Source: PALSA-968 sp964387075 (GTDB taxonomy: Bacteria; Bacteroidota; Bacteroidia; B-17B0; Aurantibacillaceae). Taken from it: a stretch of 64,000 nucleotides of DNA. The notes under the pieces are model-generated. The model saw nothing but the letters and a program-made list of their open reading frames with translations. It was not told the origin of the DNA and did no database searches. Below, piece by piece: positions 1 through 8,326 of the stretch. The translations under genes were made by a program, and so were the position numbers. The stretch covers positions 1 to 64,000 of the forward strand of contig CAYLVB010000009.1 in the NCBI GenBank assembly GCA_964387075.1. The letters run 5' to 3'. The stretch's first letter is position 1. Each line of letters begins with the position of its first letter.

Positions 1-260
1 CCAAATAATCTACTCGCTTATTTGGTCATTCCATTTCTTTCAAAGAACTTAATATTTATTTTCCTGAGACAGCCCTGGGTTTACAAACCCCGCTATTCTG
101 TGGTTAAAAATCTTGTTGAAGAACGTTCCGTTAAAAACGGGTTGCAAAAGTACTAAGGAAATCGGTAACTCAAACAAAAAAAATCAAAAAATTTTGACCC
201 TAATTTCAACCCTGTTAATCAATGGTTTAAATCGGTTTTAGGGGCCTTCGCAAAAAAATA

Positions 261-268
261 TAACTTTG
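261..268 (+). promoter_or_regulatory. Bacteroidota -7 promoter element of ridA
   Basis: TAACTTTG matches the TAnnTTTG -7 consensus of Bacteroidota housekeeping promoters and lies 24 bases before the ATG at 293. It argues against translation from the upstream in-frame TTG at 266, which falls inside the promoter. Positions 1-260 show no gene that I can support. Confidence 0.6.
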
Positions 269-292
269 AGCCAAACCAAAGAACCAAAAACC

Positions 293-673
293 ATGAAGAA
301 AGTGATCCAAAGCGACAAAGTTCCATCTCCGATCGGTCCCTATAGCCAGGGCCTTATGGTAGGCGACACGCTGTACCTTTCGGGCCAGATAGCATTAGAC
401 CCCGCCACCAACAAGATCATGAAAGGAAATATCAAAGAAGAGACCCGCGGCGTAATGGAGAATCTCAAAGCCATTCTCGAAGCCGCCGGCCTCAGCATGG
501 ACAACGTAGTGAAGACAACCATCTTCTTAAAGGACATGAACAATTTCATGCAGGTGAACGAGGTGTACGGTTCTTATTTCAGCAAGGATTTTCCCGCACG
601 CGCAACCATTGAAGCATCGCGCTTACCTAAAGACGCGAACGTGGAGATCAGCATGGAGGCCAAAAAGTTCTGA
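293..673 (+). CDS. ridA: RidA family enamine/imine deaminase
   Basis: This 126-residue protein is a RidA (YjgF/YER057c) family member. The family hydrolyses reactive 2-aminoacrylate and related enamines made by PLP enzymes, acting as a cytosolic trimer. The sequence carries the N-terminal PSPIGPYSQ motif, the central LSGQIALDP strand, and the C-terminal segment with ARATIEASRLPKDANVEIS, where the Arg and Glu that bind the substrate carboxylate normally lie. Length matches the family. I start at the ATG at 293 rather than the in-frame TTG at 266, because the TTG overlaps the promoter. The gene stands alone, with the convergent lipoprotein gene downstream. Confidence 0.95.
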   Translation: MKKVIQSDKVPSPIGPYSQGLMVGDTLYLSGQIALDPATNKIMKGNIKEETRGVMENLKAILEAAGLSMDNVVKTTIFLKDMNNFMQVNEVYGSYFSKDFPARATIEASRLPKDANVEISMEAKKF

Positions 674-772
674 TATTTCGGGTTTAATATTTCGGGTTAA
701 GGAAAGGATCTCAAACACAGAACACGAAATAGATAACGCGAAATAAAGAACAACCTAAACAGAGCAGTTTAC

Positions 773-2410
773 TTAGTTTTTTCTAACCCTTTTCAGGTTC
801 AGTAAATTCATCGGGTTGGTGGTTAACCCATCTACCTTTTTGCTCACTAAACGCACTACTTCATCGTAGTAAAGCGGTACGATGGGGGCGTCGTCCATCA
901 GCATCTGGTCCATCTTCTGGTAGAGCGTACGGCGCGTAGAATCATTGAGCGTTACGCGCGCCTGCTCGAACAATTTATCGAACACGGCATTGCTGTAATG
1001 CGTATAGTTATATCCTTTGGGAGAAAAATTCTTGGAATAAAAAAGACTCATGAAATTCTCTTCATCCGGGTAATCTCCCACCCACGATTTACGGAAGAAA
1101 GGAACCTTGTTATCCTTTACTGCCGGGGTAAGCACTTCGGCCTTCTCCACTTCGATCTTCACTTTAATGTTCGCATCGGCCAATTGTGCCTGTATGAACT
1201 CGAACATCTCCAGGTACGTTTCGGTAGTGTACAAAGTAATTTCGGGCAGGCCTTTTCCATCCGGGTAACCGGCCTCCAGTAAAAGATCGCGGGCCTTATC
1301 GGGGTTGTAGGTATAGCCTTTTACGATCTTCGGATCAAAGGAAGACAGGCCGCCCGGAATAAAACCCGAGGTAGCGGGAATTCCTAAGTTCCTGCGGAAA
1401 TGCTTGATGAGCTTCTCCCGGTCGATCGCGTAATTGATGGCGCGACGAATAGCGCGTTTTAAGATGGGGTTGTTCTTTACCGCTTCTTCCTTTTCGTCAA
1501 TTAAAAACCCCAGGTAATCGGTCTTTAAATAAGGCTGCGTTTGAAGCACGAACTTATCCGCGTAAAAAGGCTTCAGTTTTCCTTTATCATCTAAAACCTC
1601 GTTGGGAGTAAAAGCATCTAAACCCGAGATCATATCAATATCGCCTTTCATGAACTGCATAAAGCCGGTCTCTTTATCCTTTATAAAAGAAATAGAAACA
1701 GCATCGAGATAAGGCAATTTTTCTTCCCCATCACCCTCAAAATAATGCTCATTCTTCAGCAGGATCAATTGCGTTCCTTCTTCCCACAATTTAAAAACAA
1801 AAGGACCCGTGCCCACAGGATGTTTCCGAAAATCATCCCCGTATTTTTCTACCGCCTCTTTGGCCACCACCGAAAAATATTTCATCGTTAGGATACCCAG
1901 GAAAGGAGAAAAGCTCTCCTTGAGGTTGATCACAAACGTGCTATCATTCGGCGCCTCAAAACCGCGGGCCTTATCCACATTATCCAGCAAGGACATGGCG
2001 CTTGACACTTTGGCGTCGAACAACCTGTTGAAGCTGTAAACAAAATCAAGGGCGGTCACTTTCCGTGTTTTCTTATCGCCAAAAACCTCGTTTTCGTGAA
2101 ACATTACATCATTACGAAGGATAAACGTGTAGGTTTTCCCGTCTTCCGAAATATTCCAGCTTTTGGCAAGGCAGGGCTGTATCTCCAGCACATCGTTCAT
2201 CTGCACCAACCCATTATACAACTGGTTGATTACCCAATTATGCTCAAAATTTCTTGAAGCGGCCGGATCAAGGGATGTGATCCCCGCGTGTTCGTTATAC
2301 CGAAAAACCGTGCGTGTCTCGTTCTTGTTCTTATCGTCGCCACAGGAAAAAAGGGAAAGCAGGAAAAGGGCAAGGAGAAGTATGACCGTTATGGTCTTTT
2401 TCAATCGCAT
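773..2410 (-). CDS. ABC transporter peptide-binding lipoprotein (SBP_bac_5 / DppA-OppA family)
   Basis: The protein (about 545 residues) is an extracellular solute-binding protein of family 5, which delivers oligopeptides, nickel or similar ligands to an ABC importer. The start at 2410 gives a clean lipoprotein signal: Lys-rich start, leucine-rich core and an LFSC lipobox. The upstream in-frame ATG at 2452 would bury it. The mature part shows typical family segments: SLDPAASRNFEHNWVINQLY near the start, a W.....GKTYTF.LR stretch, VGTGPFVF in the middle, RRAINYAIDREKLI, and a C-terminal DDAPIVPLYY segment. No permease or ATPase genes are adjacent, so the ligand cannot be guessed from context. 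Confidence 0.9.
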   Translation of the reverse strand: MRLKKTITVILLLALFLLSLFSCGDDKNKNETRTVFRYNEHAGITSLDPAASRNFEHNWVINQLYNGLVQMNDVLEIQPCLAKSWNISEDGKTYTFILRNDVMFHENEVFGDKKTRKVTALDFVYSFNRLFDAKVSSAMSLLDNVDKARGFEAPNDSTFVINLKESFSPFLGILTMKYFSVVAKEAVEKYGDDFRKHPVGTGPFVFKLWEEGTQLILLKNEHYFEGDGEEKLPYLDAVSISFIKDKETGFMQFMKGDIDMISGLDAFTPNEVLDDKGKLKPFYADKFVLQTQPYLKTDYLGFLIDEKEEAVKNNPILKRAIRRAINYAIDREKLIKHFRRNLGIPATSGFIPGGLSSFDPKIVKGYTYNPDKARDLLLEAGYPDGKGLPEITLYTTETYLEMFEFIQAQLADANIKVKIEVEKAEVLTPAVKDNKVPFFRKSWVGDYPDEENFMSLFYSKNFSPKGYNYTHYSNAVFDKLFEQARVTLNDSTRRTLYQKMDQMLMDDAPIVPLYYDEVVRLVSKKVDGLTTNPMNLLNLKRVRKN

Positions 2411-2536
2411 CAACTGCGTGTGTTTTACACTACCCGGGGGAACATTCATCATAGAGAGTTCAATAATACCAAATTAGCCAATGGCAGAGCCCCCGAAACG
2501 CTTTATTTTTTAAACATAGCGATGTTAGCCCACCGA

Positions 2537-2545
2537 ATACTAAAT
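2537..2545 (+). promoter_or_regulatory. -7 promoter element before the 2571 lipoprotein gene
   Basis: TAAATTTG in the divergent intergenic region fits the TAnnTTTG -7 consensus, about 25 bases before the ATG at 2571. Confidence 0.5.
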
Positions 2546-2570
2546 TTGCCGTACTTTCGTTACCTGTTAA

Positions 2571-4073
2571 ATGAAAAAAACGGTCCTTTTTGGTCTTCTG
2601 ATCCTGGCAGCCTGCTTTAGCTCCTGCCGCAAGGATAAACTTATTGACGATCCCAAGGCAAAACTTGAATTTTCGCAGGATTCTATCCTTTACGATACCG
2701 TTTTTACCCAAATTGGGTCTACCACCAAACTCTTTACCGTACACAACAAACACAACGGCAACATCAATATCTCGTCACTGCGCCTCGCGCGTGGCTCGGC
2801 TTCCTTTTACCGCCTCAATGTGGACGGACAAAGCGGAAAAGCCTTCACAGATATTGAGATCGGCGCGCACGACAGCATTTACGTTTTTGTGGAAGTTACA
2901 ATTAATCCGAACTTCGATCCAAGCGTGAGTCCTTTTATTTACCGCGATTCGATCATCTTTGAAACGAACGGTAATTTCCAGGATGTGGACCTCATCGCTT
3001 TCGGGCAGAATGCTTATTACCATATGCCTACCGACAAGATCATTTTTTCGAACACACAGGCACTGCATTATGGATTAGACACGAATGTTATTGGCGCAGC
3101 CACTGTGACCTGGAAGAATGATAAGCCACATTTGGTGTATGGTTATTTGGTGGTGGATTCTTTACATAACCTCATCATTCCTGCCGGCACAAAAATTTAT
3201 TTGCACCAGGGCGCCGGCATTTGGGTGTATCGTTACGGGCGCATACAGGTTGACGGAACCAAAGGGAACGAAGTGGTTTTTCAAGGCGACAGGTTGGAAG
3301 TCGAATACAAAGATCTTCCCGGGCAGTGGGACCGCATCTGGATAAACGAAGGAAACGCCAACAACATCATTAATTACGCGGTGATCAAAAATGGGTTCAT
3401 TGGGGTGCATACGGGGTATTCTGTTTTGGACGGTTATGGCGGAAGCACGATCAATACGAGTATCCCCAAGCATCTTTCTCTTTCTAACACGATCATTCAA
3501 AATTGTTCTTTCGCGGGGATCCTATCGCACTATTACAACATTACCGGTGGAAACGATATTGTAAGCAATTGCGGTAAATATTTAGGCGTATTCCAATACG
3601 GAGGCAACTACAATTTCAGGAATTGTACTTTTGCGAATTACTGGAGCCAGACCAATAACGCAGGAGGCGCGCAAACCCGTACAACACCTTCTTTCTATTT
3701 CAACAATTACGTGGATGCTACTTTTCCGTTGCTCCTGGATAGCGCCTGGTTCGGTAATTGCGCCATGGGCGGGAATCTTGGAGAAGAATTTCAGATCGAT
3801 ACACTAAATGTGTCAGGGTATGTTAAACATATGATGTTCGAGAATTGCGCTTTGCAAACGCAACTCAATACAACCAGCCCCAGTCATTTCAAAGACCTTA
3901 CCAATTGGTCGCCCAATTTTGTCAACCCCGGGACTTATGATTTTCATTTAGGAAGCGCATCCTCTCTTGATAACACAGGCGACGGAACACCGGGCACTTT
4001 GGGTAATTGGTTCACGGATATTGAAAATAATCCCCGGAATTTTCCTTACGACATCGGGGCCTACGTGAAGTAG
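2571..4073 (+). CDS. surface lipoprotein with probable right-handed beta-helix
   Basis: This 500-residue protein begins with a lipoprotein signal (lipobox FSSC at about residue 19), so it is probably anchored in the outer membrane. Residues 30-150 look like an Ig-like choice-of-anchor domain, with a DTVFTQIGSTTKLFTVHNKHN stretch typical of Bacteroidota cell-surface proteins. Residues about 180-480 contain many short Asn/Gly-rich strands (NIINYAVIKNGFIGVHTG, NTIIQNCSFAGIL, FRNCTFANYWSQT), the pattern of parallel beta-helix proteins. Function is unknown; adhesion or polysaccharide binding is possible. It diverges from the peptide-binding lipoprotein gene and converges with the phosphatase gene, four bases after its stop. 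Confidence 0.8.
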   Translation: MKKTVLFGLLILAACFSSCRKDKLIDDPKAKLEFSQDSILYDTVFTQIGSTTKLFTVHNKHNGNINISSLRLARGSASFYRLNVDGQSGKAFTDIEIGAHDSIYVFVEVTINPNFDPSVSPFIYRDSIIFETNGNFQDVDLIAFGQNAYYHMPTDKIIFSNTQALHYGLDTNVIGAATVTWKNDKPHLVYGYLVVDSLHNLIIPAGTKIYLHQGAGIWVYRYGRIQVDGTKGNEVVFQGDRLEVEYKDLPGQWDRIWINEGNANNIINYAVIKNGFIGVHTGYSVLDGYGGSTINTSIPKHLSLSNTIIQNCSFAGILSHYYNITGGNDIVSNCGKYLGVFQYGGNYNFRNCTFANYWSQTNNAGGAQTRTTPSFYFNNYVDATFPLLLDSAWFGNCAMGGNLGEEFQIDTLNVSGYVKHMMFENCALQTQLNTTSPSHFKDLTNWSPNFVNPGTYDFHLGSASSLDNTGDGTPGTLGNWFTDIENNPRNFPYDIGAYVK

Positions 4074-4076
4074 AAG

Positions 4077-6398
4077 CTAAACTCTCACCCCAATCACTAA
4101 AATGTCGTCGACCTGTTCCGCGTCGCCGCGCCATTTTTCAATGAATTCATCAAGGTGCTTATGCTGATCGGGCATAGATTGGTCCTGTATAGAAAGCAGG
4201 ATGTCTTTGAACTTCTTGGTCATTAATTTCTTAACGTTCGGCCCGCCGAATTGATCCGCGTAACCGTCAGTTGTCAAATAAAAAGTATCTCCCTTATGAA
4301 GTATGATCTCATGCTGATCGAACTCCTGGTGATCGGCGGTTAAACCGCCAATAGCATGTTTGGTAGCTTTTAATTCTTCTACTTCCGTCGCACCCTTCTT
4401 CACCAACCATAGCGGACGGTTAGCGCCTGCGTATTTCAATTTCATTTCATTCGAACCATTGAAGAAAGCGGGCATGCTACACAAGGAAAGATCCATGCCA
4501 TCACGCGTAGAAGTTGAATCTCCGCTCTGGCGCAAGGCCTGTTTCAGTTGTTTGTTCAGTTCATTTAAAATAATTCCCGGCTCCTGGCTTACATCAACCG
4601 CATCCTTTAATTTTTCGTTACCCACCATGCTCATAAAAGCGCCCGGAACACCGTGACCTGTACAATCGATGGCGGCCAGGATCACTTCTCCTTTTTTCTT
4701 TCCATGATCGGCATGCTTCTCAGAAAAGAAATAAAAGTCCCCGCTCACAATATCCTTCGGTTTATAGAGGATGAAATAATCCTTTAAATGCAAGGCAAGC
4801 TCGGAAGGCGGCGGCAAAATAGAGAACTGGATCCGTTTCGCATACACGATACTTTGCTCGGTCTCCACATTCTTTTGCTCAATGATCTTGCTCTTTTCTT
4901 CGATCTCGTTGGCCTGTTGGGCCAATAAAGCATTGGCTTTTTTCTTCTGCTTGATGTTGCGTATCAGGAAGAAAGCAAATACGGCAACAACAGCAAGTCC
5001 CGCAAGCAGGATGAGCATATACAATTTATTTTGCTTCAGCTCCGCTTCCTTCACTTTTTTCTCGCGATTGGCCACATCCAGTTCCATGTTCTTCAGTTCC
5101 GATGTTTTTTTCTCTTCGGCCAGCGCATCGGTTGTTTGGCTCAGCTGCTTGCTTTTTTGGTTCAGTTCCAACTCCTGCATTTTCTTTATAAGCGCCAGGC
5201 GCTCCATTTCTTTCGCGTGCTGTTCGGCCTCCAATTGCTTACTTTTCAGTTCTGCCTGTTGTTGCTCGATCATCAATTCCTTTATCTTTTTCTCCTGCGC
5301 GGCGGCGGCGGCGTCACTTTCCTGCTTTTCCGCAACCAGTTTCTGCGCCAATATCTCTGCCTCTTTTTTCCTTAACTCCGCCTGCTGCAATTCCTGCGCC
5401 TGGTGCAGCAATTCTATCTCTTTGGCCTTCTTCTCTGTCTCAATACGAAGGTTCTCTATCTCCAGTTTTTTATTATCCTCGGCGGCTTTAGCCAACATCA
5501 GCTTCGTGGTCTCACTTATATTACTGAACTCCTTTTTAAACAGGTTTACGTAATTCCCGTCGGCCACAAAACGCTTCTTCCGCTTATTGAAATAGATCTT
5601 ACCCGAAGGCTTGTTTAACAGAAACCCGAAAAGGTCACTGGTGGCGGCGGCCACCATATTATCATCGGTCATATTCACTTTCCAGTCATCTAAATGATAA
5701 ACCGTGGTATCCGAAATATTACTGGTATAGGCATTGATGAGCAAAGACTGATCACCGAAGCCTTCTTTGGTAAATCGCACCGTGTATTCAAAGTTCAGTT
5801 CAAGTTTTAATTTAAATGTTCCATCGGCACCGGTAGTTACGCTGGCTATCTCAAAATCATTTCGCTCAACAGATATTTTAACCCCGGGAATTACTTTTCC
5901 GAGCGACCGTGAAATAGTTCCGGTCAGTTCCAGGTAACTGTCAACCGGTTCGGCCGTGGCCTTTCTCTTTACACGATTGCCGTTGACATCATACACAAAA
6001 TATTCGCCCACCAGTTTGTGATTGTCCAGCTCTCCCTCCAACATGATCTTTCCATCGGCATTGAAGAACCTCGCTTTTCCGTCGGGAACATCTTCCTTGT
6101 AATTGATCTCGCTCTTTAACTTGCCGGTCGCGTGATAGGTCTTCCACAAACCGGTCTTCTTGTCATCCCTGTACTGTCCTTCCTCGGCCACCTGGTCGCG
6201 CTTGAACATGCGGTTCATCCAGCCCTTGCGATCCTTGCCAAAAAAGATCCAGCGCCCCTGTTTTTGGCCGCTCTTTTGTACGCGATTAATGGTATCGCCT
6301 AAAAAAAGATCGTAACTCTCGTAAATAAAATTGCTCTTCTGCGCGTACCCGCAAAGGGCCAAAAGGACAAAGAAAATTATGTAGCAACCCTTCCTCAC
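4077..6398 (-). CDS. membrane SpoIIE/PP2C-type serine phosphatase with MORN-like and coiled-coil sensor region
   Basis: This 773-residue protein combines a signal peptide, about four MORN-like repeats (residues 25-145, with GRWIFFGK, TGLWKTYHATGKL, GKARFFNADGK), a carboxypeptidase-regulatory-like beta domain (about 150-235), a long Lys/Glu/Gln-rich coiled coil (about 285-455), one membrane segment (about 458-480) and a C-terminal SpoIIE-type PP2C domain. The last has the metal-binding signatures SGDFYFF, AAIDCTGHGVPGAFMS, TDGYADQFGG and DDILVIGVRV. Family members dephosphorylate anti-sigma antagonists in partner-switching pathways, and this architecture is common in Bacteroidota. No STAS or anti-sigma partner gene is adjacent. 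A TAAATTTG promoter motif lies just upstream. Confidence 0.88.
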   Translation of the reverse strand: MRKGCYIIFFVLLALCGYAQKSNFIYESYDLFLGDTINRVQKSGQKQGRWIFFGKDRKGWMNRMFKRDQVAEEGQYRDDKKTGLWKTYHATGKLKSEINYKEDVPDGKARFFNADGKIMLEGELDNHKLVGEYFVYDVNGNRVKRKATAEPVDSYLELTGTISRSLGKVIPGVKISVERNDFEIASVTTGADGTFKLKLELNFEYTVRFTKEGFGDQSLLINAYTSNISDTTVYHLDDWKVNMTDDNMVAAATSDLFGFLLNKPSGKIYFNKRKKRFVADGNYVNLFKKEFSNISETTKLMLAKAAEDNKKLEIENLRIETEKKAKEIELLHQAQELQQAELRKKEAEILAQKLVAEKQESDAAAAAQEKKIKELMIEQQQAELKSKQLEAEQHAKEMERLALIKKMQELELNQKSKQLSQTTDALAEEKKTSELKNMELDVANREKKVKEAELKQNKLYMLILLAGLAVVAVFAFFLIRNIKQKKKANALLAQQANEIEEKSKIIEQKNVETEQSIVYAKRIQFSILPPPSELALHLKDYFILYKPKDIVSGDFYFFSEKHADHGKKKGEVILAAIDCTGHGVPGAFMSMVGNEKLKDAVDVSQEPGIILNELNKQLKQALRQSGDSTSTRDGMDLSLCSMPAFFNGSNEMKLKYAGANRPLWLVKKGATEVEELKATKHAIGGLTADHQEFDQHEIILHKGDTFYLTTDGYADQFGGPNVKKLMTKKFKDILLSIQDQSMPDQHKHLDEFIEKWRGDAEQVDDILVIGVRV

Positions 6399-6408
6399 AG
6401 ATTTTACT

Positions 6409-6416
6409 CAAATTTA
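6409..6416 (-). promoter_or_regulatory. -7 promoter element of the SpoIIE-type phosphatase gene
   Basis: On the minus strand these bases read TAAATTTG, matching the TAnnTTTG consensus, about ten bases before the start codon, which implies a very short leader. Confidence 0.5.
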
Positions 6417-6456
6417 CGGGAATTTTGAGATTTGGCAATCGGTTTTTTCCTGTAAA

Positions 6457-7140
6457 TTACAGGGTATAGGCAATGGAAGCTACCACTATGTTCTCGCTGA
6501 GCTTATTTAGCTGATAGATACAGGCTTCGGTTGTGGCGCCGGTAGTTATTACGTCGTCTACCAGCAGTATCTTTTTACCTTTTACGGCTTCCTCGTTGCG
6601 TATCTCGAAAGAATGCAGTGTATTCTGCCAGCGTTCTTCGCGGCTTTTGAAGGTTTGCGTTTCGGTGAAGGTCTTTTTCAGGAGCACGCCGCTCATTACC
6701 GGGATCTTCAGTTCCTCGGCCATTCCTTTCGCTATCCATTCGCTCTGGTTATACCCTCTTTTACGCAGCTTTTTTTTGTGCAGCGGAACCGGTATGATCA
6801 CTTCACAACCGGCATAAGCCTTGCTCTTTTTGAGCTCCTGCCCATACCAGCGTCCCAACAATTCGCCAACCTCGGGTTTCGAACGGTATTTGAGGGCATG
6901 CAGCATCTTTTGCACGCTTCCTTTCTTCTCAAACAGCAAAAAACTGCCGGCAGCTCCTACATGTGTCCTCCCTGCAAAGATGCGTTTCACGGGATTCTCG
7001 TCTTCGAGGTGAAAATTGGTGCGGGGCAACGATACATAACACAGATTACAAATGGTCTGTTCGTGCTTAAACAGCGTATTTCCACACCCGTAGCATACCC
7101 GCGGGTAAATGAGCGAAACCAGGTCTGAAAGCCAACGCAT
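6457..7140 (-). CDS. comF: ComF family phosphoribosyltransferase-like protein
   Basis: A ComFC-type protein of about 227 residues. An N-terminal double-Cys zinc-finger region (CYGCGNTL and CNLCYVSLP) is followed by a type I phosphoribosyltransferase fold with the PRPP-binding loop ILLVDDVITTGAT near the C-terminus. The RKRGYNQSEWIAKG stretch in the middle is diagnostic for the family. ComF proteins act in competence or DNA uptake, and in many bacteria their exact reaction is unknown. I use the Met at 7140, because the longer frame to 7239 would run into the promoter region and start of the divergent gene at 7202 and adds residues without family likeness. Confidence 0.9.
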   Translation of the reverse strand: MRWLSDLVSLIYPRVCYGCGNTLFKHEQTICNLCYVSLPRTNFHLEDENPVKRIFAGRTHVGAAGSFLLFEKKGSVQKMLHALKYRSKPEVGELLGRWYGQELKKSKAYAGCEVIIPVPLHKKKLRKRGYNQSEWIAKGMAEELKIPVMSGVLLKKTFTETQTFKSREERWQNTLHSFEIRNEEAVKGKKILLVDDVITTGATTEACIYQLNKLSENIVVASIAYTL

Positions 7141-7201
7141 GCGCCACAAAAATAGCCCTTTTTTAACGCCGTAAAAGCCCAAATTCAATATCTTTACATG
7201 C

Positions 7202-8326
7202 TTGCGAAAACTCATTTTTATCATAGCCCTTTTCGGCACCCCGCTTCTACAGGCACAGCAGGGCGATAAGAAGGATTTTTACCTGCGCGCCGATTATAAC
7301 TTCGGCTTCATCCTGCAGCACCGCAACAACATGGGCCAATTGGTGAACGGCTTCATCAAAGGAGCCGAGATCAATTTCATCAAACCCACCTGCGGCGACC
7401 GGCTGTGGCACTACGAAAATAATTTCCCGGAGAGAGGCATAGGTTTTGTGTATTTCGACCTCGATAATCCCAAACAACTTGGTAACCTGTACGCGCTCTT
7501 TGGTTTTTACGAGATCCCGCTCAACGACAAGCCCAGGCCTTTCCGTGTTTACATGCGCCTGTCGCCGGGACTTGCCTACACACCGGTTTACTTCGATCCC
7601 ATATACAATCACAAGAATAATGTGATGAGCAGTCCCTTCAGCGCTTATGTTAACTTCAAATGGTTCTGGCGTTGGGATATCTCTAAGAATTTCCGCTGGG
7701 AAGGCGGTTTCAATTTCTCGCATGCTTCCAATGGCAGGGCTGTTGTTCCGAATCTCGGAATAAATATGGTTACGCTTAATTCCGGTTTCACTTATAAATT
7801 CCTGGCCAAAGAAAAAACGCCTTTTTGCTGTGTTGATTCCTGCACCAAACGCCTTTCGAAAAATGAAATTCTATTATGGGGGGCCCTGGGCGTGAACCAG
7901 GTTGAAGTGAAAGGTAAGATCTATATTGCGCAAAACTACTCGGGGACTCTTTACACCAACGTTCGCAATACGCACAAGTTCGGCGCCGGGCTGGAGATCT
8001 GCTACAATCCCGCCAACCGCTATGTGCTGGAGCTCGACAGTATTCCGTTGTCATCGGATTTTCTGAATACACAGGTTGGTTTTAAAATGGCCTATTGCTA
8101 TAACGCCGGCCGTATGAGCTTCCCGGTGGAAATGGGGTGTTTTTTGTACTCGAAGTTCAAGGAGGATGGCCTGTTTTTTCACCGCATAGGTCTGCGGTAT
8201 TATTTTAAAAATAATTTTGTAGCGCTCTTCACCCTCAAAACGCATTGGGCCATTGCCAATTATTTTGAGTTTGGCGCGGGCTACAGGATACCGATCAAAA
8301 AGAGAAATTATGCAACAGTTAATTGA
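7202..8326 (+). CDS. acyloxyacyl hydrolase / PagL-like lipid A deacylase
   Basis: This 374-residue outer-membrane beta-barrel protein has a signal peptide (LIFIIALFGTPLLQAQQ). The first about 210 residues carry the PagL signature FSHASNG, with the His-Ser pair expected for catalysis. PagL-like enzymes remove an acyl chain from lipid A; in Bacteroidota the family is larger than the proteobacterial PagL, as seen here. The start codon is TTG at 7202: the nearby ATG at 7198 is in another frame and gives no signal peptide. The gene is divergent from comF, and its 3' end overlaps the following ftcD start by 17 bases, suggesting joint translation. Confidence 0.8.
   Translation: MRKLIFIIALFGTPLLQAQQGDKKDFYLRADYNFGFILQHRNNMGQLVNGFIKGAEINFIKPTCGDRLWHYENNFPERGIGFVYFDLDNPKQLGNLYALFGFYEIPLNDKPRPFRVYMRLSPGLAYTPVYFDPIYNHKNNVMSSPFSAYVNFKWFWRWDISKNFRWEGGFNFSHASNGRAVVPNLGINMVTLNSGFTYKFLAKEKTPFCCVDSCTKRLSKNEILLWGALGVNQVEVKGKIYIAQNYSGTLYTNVRNTHKFGAGLEICYNPANRYVLELDSIPLSSDFLNTQVGFKMAYCYNAGRMSFPVEMGCFLYSKFKEDGLFFHRIGLRYYFKNNFVALFTLKTHWAIANYFEFGAGYRIPIKKRNYATVN

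Noticed and set aside
5031..5553. Phe/Cys- or Ser-rich plus-strand frames
   Set aside because: Shadows of the Lys/Glu/Gln coiled coil of the SpoIIE-type phosphatase.
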